From contig CABTWT010000006.1 in the NCBI GenBank assembly GCA_902488555.1, positions 1-28,192 on the forward strand: DNA of 28,192 nucleotides. Reading direction: 5' to 3'. Below the pieces are notes generated by a model. That model was not told the origin of the DNA. It saw only the letters and a list, made by a program, of their open reading frames with translations, and ran no database searches. The position numbers and the translations under genes were made by a program. This document shows, one piece after another, positions 16,015 to 24,813 of this stretch (positions are counted from its first letter, which is position 1; every line of letters begins with the position of its first letter). The stretch is from an uncultured Anaerococcus sp. (GTDB lineage Bacteria; Bacillota_A; Clostridia; Tissierellales; Peptoniphilaceae).

Positions 16015-16812
16015 TTATCCAAGCATAACATCTAATATCATCATTATTGCAAAACCTGCGGCAAAACCAAGAGTTCCTATATTTGTATGACTCTCACCTT
16101 CGCCTGTAGCTTCCGGTATTAGCTCTTCTACTACTACATAGAACATTGCTCCAGCAGCAAATGACAATAGATATGGCAGTATTGGAATCATTATTTGTGA
16201 TAACAAGATGGTGACAAGAGCTGCAATAGGTTCAACTACACCTGATCCTACTCCAGCCAAGAAAGATTTTTTCTTATCAAATCCAGCTGACCTTAGTGGC
16301 ATTGATATAATAGCTCCTTCTGGAAAGTTTTGTATAGCTATACCAAGTGATAAGGCTAAGGCTAAGGCTTGGGCAAGGCTTACAGAGCCTTTACCATATA
16401 TTGCACCAGCGTAGGTTACACCAACCGCCATTCCTTCAGGAATGTTGTGGATTACTACAGCTAGTACCATCATTGTCGTAGATCTTAAATTATTTTTTGG
16501 TCCTTCAGGTTGGTCTGAGTCAATATGTTGGTGAGGTATGGAATTATCCAAAAACAACAAGAAAAATATTCCTATTAAAAATCCAACTGTTGCTGGTATC
16601 CAGCTAAATTTGTCCATTTTGACTTCAACCATATCCATGGCCGGTATCAAAAGTGACCAGATACTAGCAGCAACCATAATTCCTGCTGCAAAACCAGATA
16701 GTCCCTTTTGAACTTTTGGGTTAATCTGATCTCTCATAACAAATACTAGGGCCGAACCCAAGGAGGTACCGATTAAGGGAATCATTAACCCCCAAAAAAC
16801 TTGTGAATTCAT
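16015..16812 (-). CDS. ZIP family divalent metal transporter
   Basis: 265 residues with about eight hydrophobic segments. Helix 4 carries HNIPEG (122-127) and helix 5 QNFPEG (161-166), the metal-binding motifs of ZIP transporters; E194 (GVVEPIA) is a further conserved acid. A short His-containing cytoplasmic loop (PHQHID, 93-98) is typical. It most resembles the ZupT/GufA subgroup, which imports zinc and other divalent cations; the exact metal cannot be read from sequence. The gene starts 10 bp after the glgP stop with AGGAAG as the ribosome-binding site, as last gene of the malQ-glgP operon. A metabolic reason for this pairing is not evident. Confidence 0.93.
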   Translation of the reverse strand: MNSQVFWGLMIPLIGTSLGSALVFVMRDQINPKVQKGLSGFAAGIMVAASIWSLLIPAMDMVEVKMDKFSWIPATVGFLIGIFFLLFLDNSIPHQHIDSDQPEGPKNNLRSTTMMVLAVVIHNIPEGMAVGVTYAGAIYGKGSVSLAQALALALSLGIAIQNFPEGAIISMPLRSAGFDKKKSFLAGVGSGVVEPIAALVTILLSQIMIPILPYLLSFAAGAMFYVVVEELIPEATGEGESHTNIGTLGFAAGFAIMMILDVMLG

Positions 16813-16822
16813 AAGCTACTTC

Positions 16823-19210
16823 CTAATAATTTGGAGAATCTATCTTCCAAATATCATCTGCATAGTCGATAATAGTCCTGTCTGATGAGAAATATCCAGC
16901 ATTAGCTATATTTAACAGACATTTTCTTGACCATGCTAATTTGTCTCTGTAATCAATATTTATTTGTTCATGGGCTTTTTTGTAAGATTCAAAGTCTTCT
17001 AAGATGAAGTACCTATCTCCACGAGATCCATCTTGTGGATTGATCAATTCATTGTAAATATCAAGGAACATGTAGGAGTTATTGTCATCAAGCTCTCCAT
17101 TTACAAGGGCATCAACCGCATCCTTAATATCCATATCTGTTTGGTAAAGCTTTCTAGGATTGTAAGTGTCCTCAATTTCCGTTAGCTCTTCTACACTTGC
17201 GCCAAATCTATAGTTATTTTCTTCTCCAGAAGCTTCAAATATTTCAATATTTGCTCCGTCAAAAGTTCCAAGTGTTGGGGCTCCATTAAGCATAAATTTC
17301 ATATTGCCAGTACCAGATGCTTCTTTACCAGCTGTTGATATTTGTTCACTTACATCTGCTGCTGGATATATCTTTTCTCCATAAGAAACTCTAAAGTTTT
17401 CTACAAAGACAACCTTCATCTTATCATTTACGTCTGGGTCATTATTTACAACTCTTGCTACTTCATTAGCGAGCTTAATTATAGCCTTAGCTCTAAAATA
17501 TCCTGGAGCTGCCTTACCTCCAAAGATAAAGGTTGTTGGGTAAAAGTCCATGTCAGGATTTTTCTTAAGCTGGTGATATAAATATATTATGTGAAGTATA
17601 TTTAAGTGTTGACGTTTGTATTCGTGGATTCTCTTTACTTGAATATCAAAAATTGATTCTGGGTCAATTTTGATTCCTTCGTGTTCAAGAATATAAGAAG
17701 CCAGGCGTTTTTTATTCTTTTGTTTTATATCCCATAGCTCTTTTAATGTTGCCTCATCATCAGCAAATTTTTCTAAGCCCTTTAGTTCGTCTAGGTTGTA
17801 GATCCAATTGTCATTGCCAAGTTTTTCCGTAATAAAGCTTGATAATAGACGGTTGGAGTACACTAACCATCTTCTTGGTGTTATACCATTTGTCTTATTA
17901 TTAAATTTATCTGGGAATATCTTATACCAATGCTTGAATGTATCAGCCTTTAGTATTTCTGTGTGAAGTGCTGCAACACCATTTACAGAAAATCCTACAT
18001 ATATAGCTAGATTTGCCATATGAACTTGGTCATTTATGACAATCCTATAAGGGTCAATGTCAAAATCAGATAAGCCCTCGTCTTTGAAATGTTTTACCAA
18101 GGCATCATTGATTTGATAGATAATTTCTAGACATCTTGGGGAAACTTCCTCTACTATGTCTATTGGCCATTTTTCAATAGCTTCTTGAAGAACTGTATGG
18201 TTAGTAAAGGCAAATACTTTCTTTGAAACATCAAGAGCTTGGTCAAAATCAAGGCCATTTTCGTCCACCAAAACTCTAATTAGTTCAGCAATTGCTATGT
18301 TTGGATGTGTGTCGTTTAGTTGGATGACATGGTATTTGTGGAAGTTTTTAAAGCGCATGTCATCTGAGAAATATCTCTTATATTTTTCTACCAAGTCTTG
18401 GATTGAAGCAGATACAAAGAAATATTGTTGCTTAAGTCTTAGAACTTTACCAGCTCTTTGCATATCGTTTGGATATAAAACCCTTGTTATATCCTCTGCC
18501 CTGTTCTTTTTGGCAACTGCCGCATCGTACTCAAAATTGTTGAATTTGTCGAATTCAAATTCTTCAAATGCTTCTGCTTGCCAGAGTCTTAGGGTGTTGA
18601 CCTTAGCATTTTTATATCCTACAACTGGCATATCATATGGAACGGCCTTTACCTGTTGGTCCCTAAAATTAACAATTCTTGAGTCTGAATCAACCCTAAT
18701 AGACCAACCATCTCCATCTTTTATCCAGCTATCTCCATGTTCTACCTGGAATCCATTTTCAAAAGTCTGCTTGAAAATACCCTCGCGGTATCGAACTCCA
18801 TAGCCGTACATATTGATATCTTGAGTTGCTGCAGAGTCCATAAAACAAGCAGCAAGCCTGCCCAAGCCACCATTGCCCAAAGCAGCATCGTCTTCATAAT
18901 CTTCTATAGCTTCAAAGTCAATGTCAATTTCATCTAATAATTCTTTTACTTCATCATAAATACCTAGGTTTATGAGATTATTTCCTAGTGACTTACCCAC
19001 CAAAAACTCTGCAGAAAAATAATAAGCACTTTTCTCATAGCGAGAATTTGCCTTACTTTGCCTCCAACTTTGGTTAATACGTTCCATTATTGTATCGCAA
19101 AGGGCATCGTATTTATCTTTTTCGCTTGTCTCATCAAAACTTTTCAGAGTAATTCTCTGTAGGTTTTCTACATAATTTTCTATAAATTTATTTTTTTCTA
19201 TTTTATCCAT
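16823..19210 (-). CDS. glgP: Glycogen/maltodextrin phosphorylase
   Basis: 795 residues, normal for the family. It removes terminal alpha-1,4 glucose units with phosphate, giving glucose-1-phosphate. Hallmarks are EDYEDDAALGNGGLGRLAACFMDS-type nucleotide/effector loop (seen as ALGNGGLGRLAACF), LNDTHPNIAIAEL, NGITPRRW, VKRIHEYKRQHLN, and the pyridoxal-phosphate lysine K638 in GTGNMKF. The frame extends to an ATG 12 bp upstream, but GGGAG lies within those codons, so the ATG at 19210 is chosen. It overlaps malQ by 8 bp. With MalQ it can fully process linear dextrins; no glycogen synthesis or branching gene is in the window, so the source glucan may be imported or made elsewhere. Confidence 0.96.
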   Translation of the reverse strand: MDKIEKNKFIENYVENLQRITLKSFDETSEKDKYDALCDTIMERINQSWRQSKANSRYEKSAYYFSAEFLVGKSLGNNLINLGIYDEVKELLDEIDIDFEAIEDYEDDAALGNGGLGRLAACFMDSAATQDINMYGYGVRYREGIFKQTFENGFQVEHGDSWIKDGDGWSIRVDSDSRIVNFRDQQVKAVPYDMPVVGYKNAKVNTLRLWQAEAFEEFEFDKFNNFEYDAAVAKKNRAEDITRVLYPNDMQRAGKVLRLKQQYFFVSASIQDLVEKYKRYFSDDMRFKNFHKYHVIQLNDTHPNIAIAELIRVLVDENGLDFDQALDVSKKVFAFTNHTVLQEAIEKWPIDIVEEVSPRCLEIIYQINDALVKHFKDEGLSDFDIDPYRIVINDQVHMANLAIYVGFSVNGVAALHTEILKADTFKHWYKIFPDKFNNKTNGITPRRWLVYSNRLLSSFITEKLGNDNWIYNLDELKGLEKFADDEATLKELWDIKQKNKKRLASYILEHEGIKIDPESIFDIQVKRIHEYKRQHLNILHIIYLYHQLKKNPDMDFYPTTFIFGGKAAPGYFRAKAIIKLANEVARVVNNDPDVNDKMKVVFVENFRVSYGEKIYPAADVSEQISTAGKEASGTGNMKFMLNGAPTLGTFDGANIEIFEASGEENNYRFGASVEELTEIEDTYNPRKLYQTDMDIKDAVDALVNGELDDNNSYMFLDIYNELINPQDGSRGDRYFILEDFESYKKAHEQINIDYRDKLAWSRKCLLNIANAGYFSSDRTIIDYADDIWKIDSPNY

Positions 19211-20705
19211 TGTATCTCCCATATAATCTGGACATTTCTTTAATCCTTAGTGCCAGATTTTCAGTAAAATCTTCTTTCTTCGCTCTCCACTTCCAATTAT
19301 CACCCAGAGTTCCTGGCCTATTGATTTGCGAAGTATTTTCCAAGAAATCTTGGATTTCAAACACAGCCAAATCAGAAACTGAGGCCATAAGATTTCTGAT
19401 AATCCTCCATTGGTAGTCATCTCCATCTTCTAGGCCAAAGTACCTTTCTACTAATTCTAAGTCTTCTTCATCCATAGTTTCAAGCCAACCTTTTAGGGTT
19501 GATGAGTCGTGGGTTGATGAGTAAACTACTGAGTTTCTCAAGTAATTGTGAGGCAAGTAATTGCTATCAAAGTTCTCTCCAAATGCAAATTGAATAACAT
19601 TCATCCCTGGAAAACCGTAAGTATCTTTTAGATCATCTACCTCTTTAGTTATATAACCTAAATCTTCAGCAATAAATTGCTTGTCTGGGAATTTCTTTTT
19701 TATATGATCAAAAAAGTCATAGCCACCAGCTTCTATCCAATCACCAAATTTGGCATTTTCATCGCTAGCAGGTATGGCATAGAACTTTTCAAATCCCCTA
19801 AAATGATCGAGTCTTAGAAGATCATAGGTTCTAAAGGCCATCTCTATTCTTTTTTCCCAAAAGCTATAAGAGTCTTTTTTCATCTTATCCCAATCGTATA
19901 CAGGGTTGCCCCACAGCTGACCATCTTCAGAATAGGCATCTGGTGGAGCTCCTCCAACTGTGATAGCTTCTTTGCTTTCTGGATCTAACTTCAATATATC
20001 AGAATTGACCCAAGCATCGCAAGAATCATAGGCCACGTATATTGGCAAGTCTCCAATGATTTGAATATTTCTCCTGTTGGCGTATCTTTTTAGTTCATCC
20101 CATTGTTTAAAAAATTCATATTGGATGAAAATATAAAAATCAATATCTTCTTGGTGTTTTTCTTTAAATTCTTTTAGAGCGATTTTGTCCCTATCACGTA
20201 ATTTCTCGTCCCATTCAATCCAACTAATGTCAAGAGAGTCACGTTTTATAGCCATAAATAAAGCATAATCTTCAATCCAAAACGCTTCTTCTTTCCTAAA
20301 CTTTTTGATTTCCTTATCAAGTTTGCCCTTGGAATTTTCATAGGCTTTTTCTAATATCCTATATCTTAGATTGTACTGGATAGCATAGTCAACATACCTA
20401 TCGTTGTCTCCAAAGTTTAAAGACTCTAAGTATTCTTTTTCCAAAAGCCCATCTTCTATTAGCATATCCATGTCTACAAAGTATGGATTTCCAGCAAAAG
20501 ATGAGAATGATTGGTAGGGACTATCACCATATGAAGTTTGTCCCAATGGCAAAATTTGCCAATACCTAATAGAAGCATCAGATATAAAATCCACTACATT
20601 ATAGGCTTCTTTGCCAAATGTTCCTATTCCATAAGATGATGGTATAGAAAATATAGGCATTATAAGGCCATTTCCTCTTTGTAATCTGTCTTGTACTTTC
20701 TTCAT
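19203..20705 (-). CDS. malQ: 4-alpha-glucanotransferase (amylomaltase)
   Basis: 500 residues of glycoside hydrolase family 77. It transfers alpha-1,4-glucan segments between chains and frees glucose. The catalytic set is nucleophile D300 (RLDHFRG), acid/base E347 (AEDLG) and transition-state D400 (THDSST); GNPYFVDMD near 72-81 and the 'GLPIY'-type strand GDLPIYVAYDS (218-228) are also present. A TTG three bases upstream is in frame, but AAGGAG is better spaced to the ATG at 20705. It lies 9 bp after the NIF3-insert-like gene and overlaps glgP by 8 bp. It produces longer chains for GlgP in the same operon. Confidence 0.96.
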   Translation of the reverse strand: MKKVQDRLQRGNGLIMPIFSIPSSYGIGTFGKEAYNVVDFISDASIRYWQILPLGQTSYGDSPYQSFSSFAGNPYFVDMDMLIEDGLLEKEYLESLNFGDNDRYVDYAIQYNLRYRILEKAYENSKGKLDKEIKKFRKEEAFWIEDYALFMAIKRDSLDISWIEWDEKLRDRDKIALKEFKEKHQEDIDFYIFIQYEFFKQWDELKRYANRRNIQIIGDLPIYVAYDSCDAWVNSDILKLDPESKEAITVGGAPPDAYSEDGQLWGNPVYDWDKMKKDSYSFWEKRIEMAFRTYDLLRLDHFRGFEKFYAIPASDENAKFGDWIEAGGYDFFDHIKKKFPDKQFIAEDLGYITKEVDDLKDTYGFPGMNVIQFAFGENFDSNYLPHNYLRNSVVYSSTHDSSTLKGWLETMDEEDLELVERYFGLEDGDDYQWRIIRNLMASVSDLAVFEIQDFLENTSQINRPGTLGDNWKWRAKKEDFTENLALRIKEMSRLYGRYNG

Positions 20706-20714
20706 CAAATCTCC

Positions 20715-21026
20715 TTAGACTAGTTTCATAAAATTAATAACAGGAACTTCATAAGGATGGTTTTCTTTTATGATCATAAAAACTCTGTCCTTATCAACTT
20801 CTTTTATCCTAAATTCTAACTTTGCTTCATTTACAGTAGTGTGCTCTCCTATATTGCCTATGTCGGGATTTGAACCTTCTAGAGGTGTAAAATGACCTAT
20901 CACAGGACTTTCTGCAAAGACTGAATCATACCCATCATCATATAAAAATCCTTCTTTGTTTAGTGCCTCTATTAGATTCCACTTATCTTCATCAGGTATA
21001 TAAAGCTCACATTTAAGATATGCCAT
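20715..21026 (-). CDS. Stand-alone NIF3/YqfO-insert-like (CutA/PII-fold) protein
   Basis: 103 residues starting at the ATG at 21026, which has GAAAGGA upstream; a longer frame to 21089 lies inside the upstream gene and lacks a site. The sequence matches the small domain inserted in YqfO/NIF3 proteins: KCELYIPDEDKWNLIEAL, VIGHFTPLEGSNPDIGNIGE and HPYEVPVINFMKL. That domain has a CutA/PII-like ferredoxin fold and often forms trimers. The free-standing form has no assigned biochemical function; sensing of a metal or small ligand is only a possibility. It overlaps the preceding gene by 14 bp and precedes malQ, so it is part of the dextrin operon. Confidence 0.8.
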   Translation of the reverse strand: MAYLKCELYIPDEDKWNLIEALNKEGFLYDDGYDSVFAESPVIGHFTPLEGSNPDIGNIGEHTTVNEAKLEFRIKEVDKDRVFMIIKENHPYEVPVINFMKLV

Positions 21027-21636
21027 AATCTTTCCTTTCAAAATATATAAGTCCACTATAAGTTCTACTTTGTCTTTCAAACTGGTCAAAATCGACCCTG
21101 TATGGCCTGCCCCAGCTTGATATAAGAAGCTCGTGGTGATCTCCCATATCGTTACATTCGGTAATCGTCACCCCATGATGGCTCATAACTTTTACATCAG
21201 GGCTTAACCAATTTATAAAAATTACAGGCAAATCCCTATACAAAGCTTCATTGATAAAGTCAATCTTTTGATTTTTGCTTTTCTTCTTAAAGATAAAGTC
21301 TTCCATAACATGACTATTAAGTTTAAGATTCCTATCAGTTATTATTCTCTTGCTCCTCCTATCAAGGGCAAGGGCTGTCGGCACTCCATTGGCATGGGGC
21401 CTGAGTTTTTTAAAAAATTCATAATGATAGGCATTGTATTCTTCAAGGGTAAAGATTTCATCTCTGTGGTAGAGATAAAGATAGGTGTTGGTAAAGGCTG
21501 TCACCACACAAGATCTGTCTCTATAAAATTTGTTTACCCCCATGTGCATGAGAGAATTTTGAAAACCACCGTAGTAAATACCCTGAGGGACTCTTATTGG
21601 CACAAACTTACCTACTTGGCTATTTTTTAGCTTCAT
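21013..21636 (-). CDS. Unrecognised protein, C39-like cysteine-peptidase fold suspected
   Basis: 207 residues, started at the ATG at 21636 (AAGGA upstream) in preference to a frame reaching 21651 inside the previous gene. I do not recognise a named family. The pattern looks like a papain-fold/C39-like enzyme: a Cys in a helix start (DRSCVVTAFTN, C43), then a strand PVIFINW (137-143), a His strand SHHGVTITE (152-160) and a strand-turn LLISSWGRPYRVDF (170-183) where C39 proteins usually have Asp-Pro. There is no signal peptide, transmembrane segment or double-glycine leader. It sits between an AI-2E permease and the NIF3-insert-like gene with overlapping ends, so it is co-translated with both. 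It could be a peptidase, an amidase/transferase or a dead fold. Confidence 0.75.
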   Translation of the reverse strand: MKLKNSQVGKFVPIRVPQGIYYGGFQNSLMHMGVNKFYRDRSCVVTAFTNTYLYLYHRDEIFTLEEYNAYHYEFFKKLRPHANGVPTALALDRRSKRIITDRNLKLNSHVMEDFIFKKKSKNQKIDFINEALYRDLPVIFINWLSPDVKVMSHHGVTITECNDMGDHHELLISSWGRPYRVDFDQFERQSRTYSGLIYFERKDYGIS

Positions 21637-22825
21637 CTTTGTATCCTTCAATAAAATTCTTCTTTTGCTTATCCATAATATCTTTTGGATTGAAACCTTT
21701 CTTCATAAGCCTTTGTTCAACTTTTTCATGGGCTAGAGTGTATAAAACAGTAGCAACTGGGATACTAACAAGCATACCCACAATCCCAAAAAGTGAACCA
21801 CCTATAGTTACTGAAGCCAAGACCCAAACGGCAGGAAGACCTACTTGGGCATTGGCAATGGCTGGATAGATTACATTTTCTTGAACTTGTTGCATAATCA
21901 CATCATATATCAAAAATATAAGGGCCTTGATTGGTGATTCAATAAATATAATTACTGCAGATATTCCAGCTCCAGCTATAGGACCAAAGATTGGGATCAA
22001 ATCAGATAGACCCACCAATATTGAAATCATAGGAGCATTTGGTATAGCAAAAATTATCATGCCAATATAAGTTAGGACAATGAGCAAGGCCACTGATATC
22101 ATCCTAGAATAAATATAGTCTTTAAAGGTGTGGTAGGATAAAGAAAAAACTTTATTTACATAATCCGCATCTTTTTCATCTAGAAAAGCATAGAGCAACT
22201 TATTTCCATTTAATTTTAGCATATCCTTATAAATAAGTACAAAGATTGAAAAGACAACCACAGTAAATATAGTAATGGCACTTGAACCAATTGAATTTAT
22301 TATACTTGAAGTCATAGTTAGCAATGATTTGCTGTTGGTATTTATATATTTAAAAATAGGTCCATTCACACTTAGCCAATTTACATCCTCGGTTATTTCC
22401 CTAAAATCATTAGCATAGTTTTCTGTTAGGGAATTGTTCTTCAAAATTTTATAGGTTTCATCTACAAAAACTGGCCATTTGCGGCTTAAGGTTAGGGCAG
22501 ATTTGATAATTTGCGGAATGAAGATATTTAATAGCAAGGTTAAAAATAGCAAGACGCATATCCAGGATAAAACTAAAGATACGCCACGAATTGCCTTCTC
22601 TTGCTTTGGGTCCTTGTAATTTTCTCTAATCAACCTATAGAAAAAGTTCATAGGTATATTGATGATGTAGGCTAACATAAATCCTATGATGAAGGGTTGG
22701 ATAATCCTTATAAATTTGCCTACAAAATCCAAAATTTCCCTAAGATACCAGAAGGTAAAAAATACCCCAAGTCCTATAAGTATTATTTTAAGTATGTTTT
22801 TTGATTTTTCATCTAATTTGTTCAT
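21620..22825 (-). CDS. AI-2E family transporter (PF01594), copy 1
   Basis: 401 residues with about eight hydrophobic helices: a pair at 13-60, one near 78-110, a large soluble loop (about 110-190), then helices to about 350 and a charged C-terminal tail. Family marks are PFIIGFMLAYIINIPM near the N-terminus and ISILVGLSDLIPIFGPIAGAG and IYPAIANAQVGLPAVWVLASVTIGGSLFGIVGM toward the C-terminus. The family includes permeases for quorum signals and sodium/proton antiporters; the substrate here is unknown. It is the first gene of the malQ-glgP operon, divergent from thiN. A paralogue lies at 23538-24788. The ribosome-binding site is AGGAG, 7 bp before the ATG. Confidence 0.92.
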   Translation of the reverse strand: MNKLDEKSKNILKIILIGLGVFFTFWYLREILDFVGKFIRIIQPFIIGFMLAYIINIPMNFFYRLIRENYKDPKQEKAIRGVSLVLSWICVLLFLTLLLNIFIPQIIKSALTLSRKWPVFVDETYKILKNNSLTENYANDFREITEDVNWLSVNGPIFKYINTNSKSLLTMTSSIINSIGSSAITIFTVVVFSIFVLIYKDMLKLNGNKLLYAFLDEKDADYVNKVFSLSYHTFKDYIYSRMISVALLIVLTYIGMIIFAIPNAPMISILVGLSDLIPIFGPIAGAGISAVIIFIESPIKALIFLIYDVIMQQVQENVIYPAIANAQVGLPAVWVLASVTIGGSLFGIVGMLVSIPVATVLYTLAHEKVEQRLMKKGFNPKDIMDKQKKNFIEGYKDEAKK

Positions 22826-22888
22826 TTGTTCTCTCCTAGTAAGTTACAATAATTTTACCCATTTTTTTCTCTAAAATAAAATTTGGTA

Positions 22889-22894
22889 TATAAT
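22889..22894 (+). promoter_or_regulatory. thiN: -10 box of the thiN promoter
   Basis: A perfect TATAAT (22889-22894) lies 29 bp upstream of the thiN start in the 97-bp divergent gap. No good -35 is present at 16-18 bp (TTTCTC-like). No TPP riboswitch is recognisable: the gap lacks the conserved thi-box elements and is too short. Confidence 0.45.
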
Positions 22895-22922
22895 CTATAT
22901 AAGAAATCCTAAGGAGGAAATT

Positions 22923-23531
22923 TTGAGTAAATGTTATATAATCGCTGGTGGCGAATTTGATGGTTTTTTTGACCAAATCAAAGATGATGACCTAGTAATT
23001 GCTGCTGATAAAGGCTATGAATATGTAAAAAAGGAGGGCCTAAAAGCTGACTTTATTGTGGGAGACTTTGATTCAACTAGCCTACCTGAAAGTGAAAATG
23101 TTATAAAATTAAGTCCCATTAAAGATGATACTGATACAAAATCAGCCATGAAAATTGCCCAAGAAAAGGGCTATAAGGAAATAATAATTTATGGAGGCCT
23201 AGGAGGCCGTGAGTCCCATACTATATCAAATATCAGAAATGCTCTCGAATTTAAAAAGATGGGCATAGACGTAAGGCTTAAATCAAAGAATAAGGAATTA
23301 ATAATTATAGGAGATGAGCTTTCCCAAAAATTTGAAGATGATTATTATGTGTCAATATTTGCCCTATCTGAAGTTGCAAAGGGCCTTACTATAAAGGGAC
23401 TATACTATGAACTGGATAATTATGATATGGAGATATCCGATAGTCTAGGAGTTTCAAATGAAACTTGTGGCAGAGATTTTACTATAAAAATAAAGGATGG
23501 TTATATTCTTATTATATTTGAAAAAAAGTAG
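22923..23531 (+). CDS. thiN: Thiamine pyrophosphokinase
   Basis: 202 residues, the only gene on the plus strand. It transfers pyrophosphate from ATP to thiamine to make TPP in the cytoplasm. Motifs: ADKGYEYVKKEGLKADFIVGDFDS (28-51, with GDFDS 47-51), KDDTD (67-71) and GGLGGRESHT (91-100; the family usually has GGRxDH). The start is TTG at 22923, set by the strong AAGGAGG at 22912-22918 and the lack of a nearby ATG in frame. In many Firmicutes thiN sits at the end of the rpe-rsgA cluster; here it stands alone between two AI-2E paralogues. It ends only 6 bp from the convergent permease gene, inside a shared terminator. Confidence 0.94.
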   Translation: MSKCYIIAGGEFDGFFDQIKDDDLVIAADKGYEYVKKEGLKADFIVGDFDSTSLPESENVIKLSPIKDDTDTKSAMKIAQEKGYKEIIIYGGLGGRESHTISNIRNALEFKKMGIDVRLKSKNKELIIIGDELSQKFEDDYYVSIFALSEVAKGLTIKGLYYELDNYDMEISDSLGVSNETCGRDFTIKIKDGYILIIFEKK

Positions 23532-23556
23532 GGCAAATTACATTATTTGCTCTACT
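23527..23556. terminator. Bidirectional terminator between thiN and the convergent permease
   Basis: AGTAG plus GCAAAT pairs with ATTTGC plus CTACT, with a single mismatch between the two blocks and a 6-nt loop. On the minus strand it is followed by seven T; on the plus strand by TTCTTCTTT. The hairpin includes the stop codons and last codons of both convergent genes, so coding sequence and terminator share the same bases. Confidence 0.85.
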
Positions 23557-24788
23557 TCTTCTTTAGTAAAATCTTCTTCTAGTCTTTCTTTGCGCATTTG
23601 CTCAAAGCTTTTATTTGCTTTTTCTCCTAAGCCTTTATCATCAATTTCTTTTCCTTTTAACTTTCTGATAGTTCTATCTTCATTTAATGTATAAAAAACT
23701 GTTGCAAGAGGCATAAATAATATCATGCCCATGATGCCAAATAATCTACCACCCAAAAATACAGACACAAAAATCCATATAGCTGGAAGTCCGGAGTGTT
23801 TGCCAATAACTAATGGATAGAAGATATTTTCTTGGACTTGTTGGAGAACAACCAAAAATATTATAAATACTAATGATTGAAATGGTGATTGGATAAAAAT
23901 CATAAGCATCCCAAAAGCAGCCGCAATAATTGGCCCAAAGTATGGGATGATATCGAGAGCTCCAACCAAGATTGAAATCATTCCCGCATATGGCAATTGC
24001 AAGATTTTCATGCCGATATAGTTTAAGATCCCTAGGACAAGGCAAGAGATAAACCTTGTGTCCAAAAATTTGGCAAAGGCATCATAAGTTAGCTTTGAAA
24101 TATAATTTATAGTATCTGCCCTATCCTCAGAAAAGTTAGCATACAAGAACTTATTGGCGTTTATTTTCAAGTTCTTCTTATTGATGCTGACATAAATTGA
24201 AAATATGAAACCCATTGCAATAGCAATCAGAGTCGAACTTACTGATGATAAAATGCTTTGAGCACGGTTAAGGACATTTGATCCTTCGCCACTTAGGTAG
24301 CTAGTTATTTTGTCGGATATGTTGTTTAGATCAAAGTTTCCAACTTGATCCCTAATATCAACTATAGCTTTATTAAGCGTTGGTATTTTTTCTGTATATT
24401 TTATAAGTGCATCAGCAAAGGCTGGGATGTTTTTTATAGCAGTCTGAGATGCATTGATGGTCTCTGGTATTATTACTAATAAAATCAAAGTGACTGCCCC
24501 AAAGAATATGAGCCAGCTAAATATCAAAGATAATATTAGTATAAGTTTTCTATGCTTTTTGGGGTCAAATAGTCTGCCAAAAACTTTCTCTTGAAAAAAG
24601 TTCATAGGTAAGTTTATGACAAAAGCTATAGCAAAGCCCAACAAAATTGGTCTTATGACAGCATAAATGCTTACCAAAAAAGAGCTAACTGGCTTTACAT
24701 ACCATAGGGTAAAAAAAGCCAGTAACAAGATAAGACCAACTCTCAAATTATTTTTGGATTTTCTATCCAAGTTGTTGGTAATCTTCAT
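23538..24788 (-). CDS. AI-2E family transporter (PF01594), copy 2
   Basis: 416 residues, same family and layout as the copy at 21620-22825: both start with LDxKSKN followed by a hydrophobic pair with (N)xPMNFF, share ISILVGA/GLxDxIPxFGPI and the end motif GLPAIWIFVSVFLGGRLFGIMGM. They are clearly paralogues, moderately diverged. The C-terminal tail (EEDFTKEEVEQIM) is acidic. Substrate unknown. The gene follows the ABC-F gene by 25 bp, with GGAAGGA as its ribosome-binding site, and is the last gene of the typA-rex-ABC-F series. Its final codons lie in the bidirectional terminator. Confidence 0.92.
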   Translation of the reverse strand: MKITNNLDRKSKNNLRVGLILLLAFFTLWYVKPVSSFLVSIYAVIRPILLGFAIAFVINLPMNFFQEKVFGRLFDPKKHRKLILILSLIFSWLIFFGAVTLILLVIIPETINASQTAIKNIPAFADALIKYTEKIPTLNKAIVDIRDQVGNFDLNNISDKITSYLSGEGSNVLNRAQSILSSVSSTLIAIAMGFIFSIYVSINKKNLKINANKFLYANFSEDRADTINYISKLTYDAFAKFLDTRFISCLVLGILNYIGMKILQLPYAGMISILVGALDIIPYFGPIIAAAFGMLMIFIQSPFQSLVFIIFLVVLQQVQENIFYPLVIGKHSGLPAIWIFVSVFLGGRLFGIMGMILFMPLATVFYTLNEDRTIRKLKGKEIDDKGLGEKANKSFEQMRKERLEEDFTKEEVEQIM

Positions 24789-24813
24789 TATTATCCTTCC
24801 TATTATTTACAAT

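Noticed and set aside
18297..18803. 168-codon plus-strand ORF
   Set aside because: It lies wholly within glgP on the opposite strand, has no ribosome-binding site or recognisable motif, and glgP is intact over this range.
22826..22922. Possible TPP riboswitch before thiN
   Set aside because: The gap is only 97 bp, shared by two divergent genes, and no thi-box conserved elements are visible.
23746..24045. 99-codon minus-strand ORF within the second AI-2E gene
   Set aside because: It is in another frame of a well-supported permease gene and has the biased composition of a shadow frame.
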